From Gemmataceae bacterium (lineage in GTDB: Bacteria > Planctomycetota > Planctomycetia > Gemmatales > Gemmataceae), in contig SIAQ01000001.1 of assembly GCA_009697105.1 (NCBI GenBank), forward strand, positions 62,001-126,000: 64,000 nucleotides of DNA, in the 5' to 3' direction. A program made the translations under genes and the position numbers. The notes below the pieces were generated by a model, which was given only the letters and a program-made list of their open reading frames with translations, was not told the DNA's origin and made no database searches. Positions 62,147-64,000 of this stretch are shown here, one piece after another (positions within the stretch are counted from its first letter, which is position 1; every line of letters begins with the position of its first letter).

Positions 62147-62547
62147 CGGAAGACCCCTTTTTTCCAGTCGTACAAATATGCAAGGAACAGGAGCGCGATG
62201 AATGTCAACACGCAGAGAAATACGGTTGGCTTCAATTCGACCGGAATCATCCAGGTCCCGTCGAGATTTTTCTGGTAGGCAACCACAGCCCACGGATAGA
62301 GGAACAAAAGTTCCACGTCGAATACGAGAAACATGATCGCGACGAGGTAAAACTTGATGTCGAAGCGTTGCCTCGCGTCGCCGATCGGGTCCATGCCGGA
62401 TTCGTAAGGTACGTGCTTGCGGGCGGTGTCACTGCGTGGGCCAAGGTTGTGAGCAATGATGAGCGTAGTGACGGCGAAGCCGAGTAGCACGACGAGGTAG
62501 AAGAAGATCGGGTAATAGGTCGCGAGATCGAATTCCTGTCCGGCCAT
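62137..62547 (-). CDS. nuoA: NADH-quinone oxidoreductase subunit A
   Basis: The start ATG 62547 ([19 protein letters not shown]) follows GAGG eight bases upstream; an earlier in-frame ATG at 62583 is less likely. The 136-residue membrane protein has three helices and the conserved segments [23 protein letters not shown] (shown by its YESGMDP core) and [16 protein letters not shown]. It is the first gene of the nuo operon, so the promoter should lie in 62548-62734. Confidence 0.97.
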   Translation of the reverse strand: MAGQEFDLATYYPIFFYLVVLLGFAVTTLIIAHNLGPRSDTARKHVPYESGMDPIGDARQRFDIKFYLVAIMFLVFDVELLFLYPWAVVAYQKNLDGTWMIPVELKPTVFLCVLTFIALLFLAYLYDWKKGVFRWR

Positions 62548-62734
62548 CGCCCTAGCCTCATGCAAGATTGTGCTTATTTTCACGAACTACCGCGAAAAAG
62601 AACCCCGACCGAAATCGAGGTGTCGTATGCAACAGCGTTAGTTTACAAACTGAGAGCGAATGGGCAATGTCGGGTTTTGCTTCAACACGGGGAGGAAACC
62701 GCCTACTTGATCCCGAAAAACAACTTAGTCAAAC
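62548..62734. other. Intergenic region upstream of nuoA, presumed nuo operon promoter
   Basis: No credible gene occupies it. A 63-codon plus-strand frame at 62560-62751 ends in the palindrome and looks incidental. On the minus strand, TTTGTAAACT near 62651 and CATACGAC near 62626 could be weak promoter boxes, but nothing convincing is visible. Confidence 0.35.
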
Positions 62735-62828
62735 ACAAGCCCAGTGGGTGAGGTACTCCGAACCCCTGGGATTCGTCCCTTCAAGCGTTCATCCCAGGGG
62801 TTCGGAGTACCTCACCCACTGGGCTTGT
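62735..62828. repeat. Family D palindrome between trpF and nuoA
   Basis: The 37-38-base arms at 62735-62772 and 62791-62828 (CCAGTGGGTGAGGTACTCCG and complement) are close to perfect. It has the same core as 36459-36540. It separates trpF from the nuo operon and could terminate trpF transcription. Confidence 0.95.
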
Positions 62829-62860
62829 ATTGCTTTTCTTTGCTCTTAACGCCGTCAGTT

Positions 62861-63502
62861 TCACTCCCCCTCCCGCACCGCCTCAATGAACCGTCGCACC
62901 AACTCCGCGTCCTTGCGGCCTGGCGATGCCTCCACGCCGCTAGCGACATCGACGGCCCACGGGCGCACGACGCGGACTGCTTCGGCGACGTTGTCGGGCG
63001 TCAGGCCCCCCGCGAGAATCATCGGCACGCCGGGCTTGAAGTCGGCGAGCAGATGCCACGGCGCCGCCCTGCCCGTGCCGCCGTACATACCTGGGACATG
63101 CGCATCGACCAGGATGGCGGCAGGCAAGGTGCCTGCGGTACGGCACGATTCGACATAAGATGAAATTCTTATTAGGCTGTCGGCGTCTTTCACCGCAAAC
63201 GCCGGAATCCAGCGAAGGTGATCGATGGGCACCGGAGATGTCTGTTCGCCATGAATTTGCGACGTGCGCACTCCCAACTCTGCGCATCGGCTCTGCACCA
63301 CGACATGCGGTTCGTTGACAAACAGCGCCACCGGCTCGACGAACACCGGCAGCACGCTCACGATCGCCCGCGCTGTCGCGGCATCAATGCAGCGCGGCGA
63401 CTTGGCGTAGAAATTGAGACCGATTGCGTCCGCCCCGAGCATCGCCGCCGACTGCGCGTCCTCGGGTGTCGTGATGCCGCAGATTTTAACGCGCACACGC
63501 AT
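62861..63502 (-). CDS. trpF: Phosphoribosylanthranilate isomerase
   Basis: The 213-residue TIM barrel catalyses the third dedicated step of tryptophan synthesis. Family motifs are VKICGITTPEDA near the N terminus, GADAIGLNFYAKSPRCID, ILVDA and GMYGGTGRAAPW, and the C-terminal LAGGLTPDNV and VDVASGVEASPGRKD. Start ATG 63502 follows AGAGGGACCT. No other trp gene is seen in the window. Confidence 0.96.
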   Translation of the reverse strand: MRVRVKICGITTPEDAQSAAMLGADAIGLNFYAKSPRCIDAATARAIVSVLPVFVEPVALFVNEPHVVVQSRCAELGVRTSQIHGEQTSPVPIDHLRWIPAFAVKDADSLIRISSYVESCRTAGTLPAAILVDAHVPGMYGGTGRAAPWHLLADFKPGVPMILAGGLTPDNVAEAVRVVRPWAVDVASGVEASPGRKDAELVRRFIEAVREGE

Positions 63503-63518
63503 AGGTCCCTCTCATAAT

Positions 63519-63618
63519 CGTAGACATCACGCTCAGCGTTATAGTACGGAGAATTCTGCAATAATCGCACTTTTCGCATGTTCGATGCGAAAACATCACG
63601 CGGAGCGTGATGTCTACG
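63519..63618. repeat. Imperfect inverted repeat flanking trpF start
   Basis: CGTAGACATCACGCTCAGCG at 63519-63538 pairs with GCGGAGCGTGATGTCTACG at about 63600-63618, with one mismatch, over a 60-base interior. It lies between trpF and the next gene. Confidence 0.8.
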
Positions 63619-63631
63619 ATATTCGCGTCAC

Positions 63632-64000
63632 TCATTGTGCCGGCGCCTTGGTCGGCTTCGGCGGAGGAGGCGGTAACGGCGGGAGCTTCGGAAACAACCA
63701 ACGCCAAACTCGCCAAAGCTTCGTACCGAATGTACCTTGCAACTCCGCCATGCGAGCCACGCATAATTGATAACTTTTCGCCATGGCCGGGTCAGGCAGC
63801 ATCGGCTGGCTGTGCTTGGCCGCATCGTAGAGCAGTTGTCTTGCTTGCGAAAAACCGGTCTGCGTGTTGGTCGTCGTCCAGAGCAAGGCTTGCGCCATGT
63901 AGGAAATCATATGATGGTACGGATCGAACCCGCCCAGGTCGGCGTTTTCAAAGTAACGCTGCACATGGAGGACGTCGCCCGCCAACGCCTGGTCGAACTT
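63632..64000 (-). CDS. Hypothetical protein, C-terminal fragment cut by window edge
   Basis: The minus-strand frame is open to the right edge (KFDQALAGDVLHVQRYFENA), so the start lies beyond the window. The visible 122 residues are largely helical (FDPYHHMISYMAQALLWTTT, FSQARQLLYDAAKHSQP) and end in a proline-rich tail (PKLPPLPPPPPKPTKAPA). I do not recognise the family. Confidence 0.75.
   Translation of the reverse strand, partial: KFDQALAGDVLHVQRYFENADLGGFDPYHHMISYMAQALLWTTTNTQTGFSQARQLLYDAAKHSQPMLPDPAMAKSYQLCVARMAELQGTFGTKLWRVWRWLFPKLPPLPPPPPKPTKAPAQ

Noticed and set aside
62560-62751. 63-codon plus-strand frame upstream of nuoA
   Set aside because: It ends inside a family D palindrome and lies across the expected nuo promoter. 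It is too weak to call a gene.

Overview
The window looks like a chromosome segment of a planctomycete, plausibly of the Gemmatales. The evidence is a GC-rich composition and families typical of that phylum: a DUF1559 protein, a DUF1549/DUF1553 protein, a STAND/WD40 giant protein, PQQ-type beta-propeller proteins, an NPCBM protein, zinc-ribbon membrane proteins, and a moxR / DUF58 / BatA-VWA / DUF4175 / squalene-cyclase-like cluster. No rRNA, tRNA, CRISPR array, transposase or phage gene was recognised.

Layout. 1-16.3 kb is mixed housekeeping and accessory DNA: a class III aminotransferase cut by the left edge, two small membrane or zinc-ribbon genes, a 1599-residue CHAT-like/STAND/WD40 protein, a toroid-DUF362 fusion, a DUF1559 protein, an orphan MlaE permease, a TPR-YggX/PSP1 pair, rsgA, truA and aroA. 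16.4-20.2 kb is a large exported beta-propeller protein. 20.3-37.7 kb is the MoxR/VWA cluster: MoxR ATPase, DUF58 protein, an 1813-residue double-VWA membrane protein, a DUF4175 coiled-coil protein, a Lys/Gly-rich secreted protein and a Tat-type toroid protein. A lower-GC block at about 21.6-24.95 kb interrupts it between moxR and DUF58. That block carries an AIPR-type abortive-infection gene, a restriction-fold protein and two small genes, and looks like an acquired defence island. 37.7-45.2 kb holds secreted proteins, an esterase-like hydrolase, a LigD-phosphoesterase-like protein, a methyltransferase and a PQQ propeller. 45.3-62.5 kb is a complete 14-subunit respiratory complex I operon (nuoA-N, minus strand, transcribed right to left) with two non-nuo genes between nuoF and nuoG. 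62.9-64 kb carries trpF and a gene cut by the right edge.

Palindromes. Nearly every non-overlapping gene junction carries a long inverted repeat. I group them by arm sequence. Family A has CCGCTTGCGGCTTAGCGCT arms. Family A' has GTTTAGCGCTCGC arms. Family B has GTTTAGCCGCTCGCC arms that are themselves self-complementary. Family C has GGAAGCGTAAGCGACGG arms or similar. Family D has GAGGTACTCCGAACC arms. Several unique ones also exist. They sit at gene ends, between convergent genes, and in most loose junctions inside the nuo operon. They explain many spurious N-terminal extensions of open reading frames.

Functional reading. The nuo operon encodes NADH:quinone oxidoreductase. truA, rsgA, aroA and trpF are core tRNA, ribosome and aromatic amino acid functions. 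The MoxR cluster probably encodes an envelope-associated, ATPase-driven complex using MIDAS-type VWA domains. Its exact role is unknown to me.
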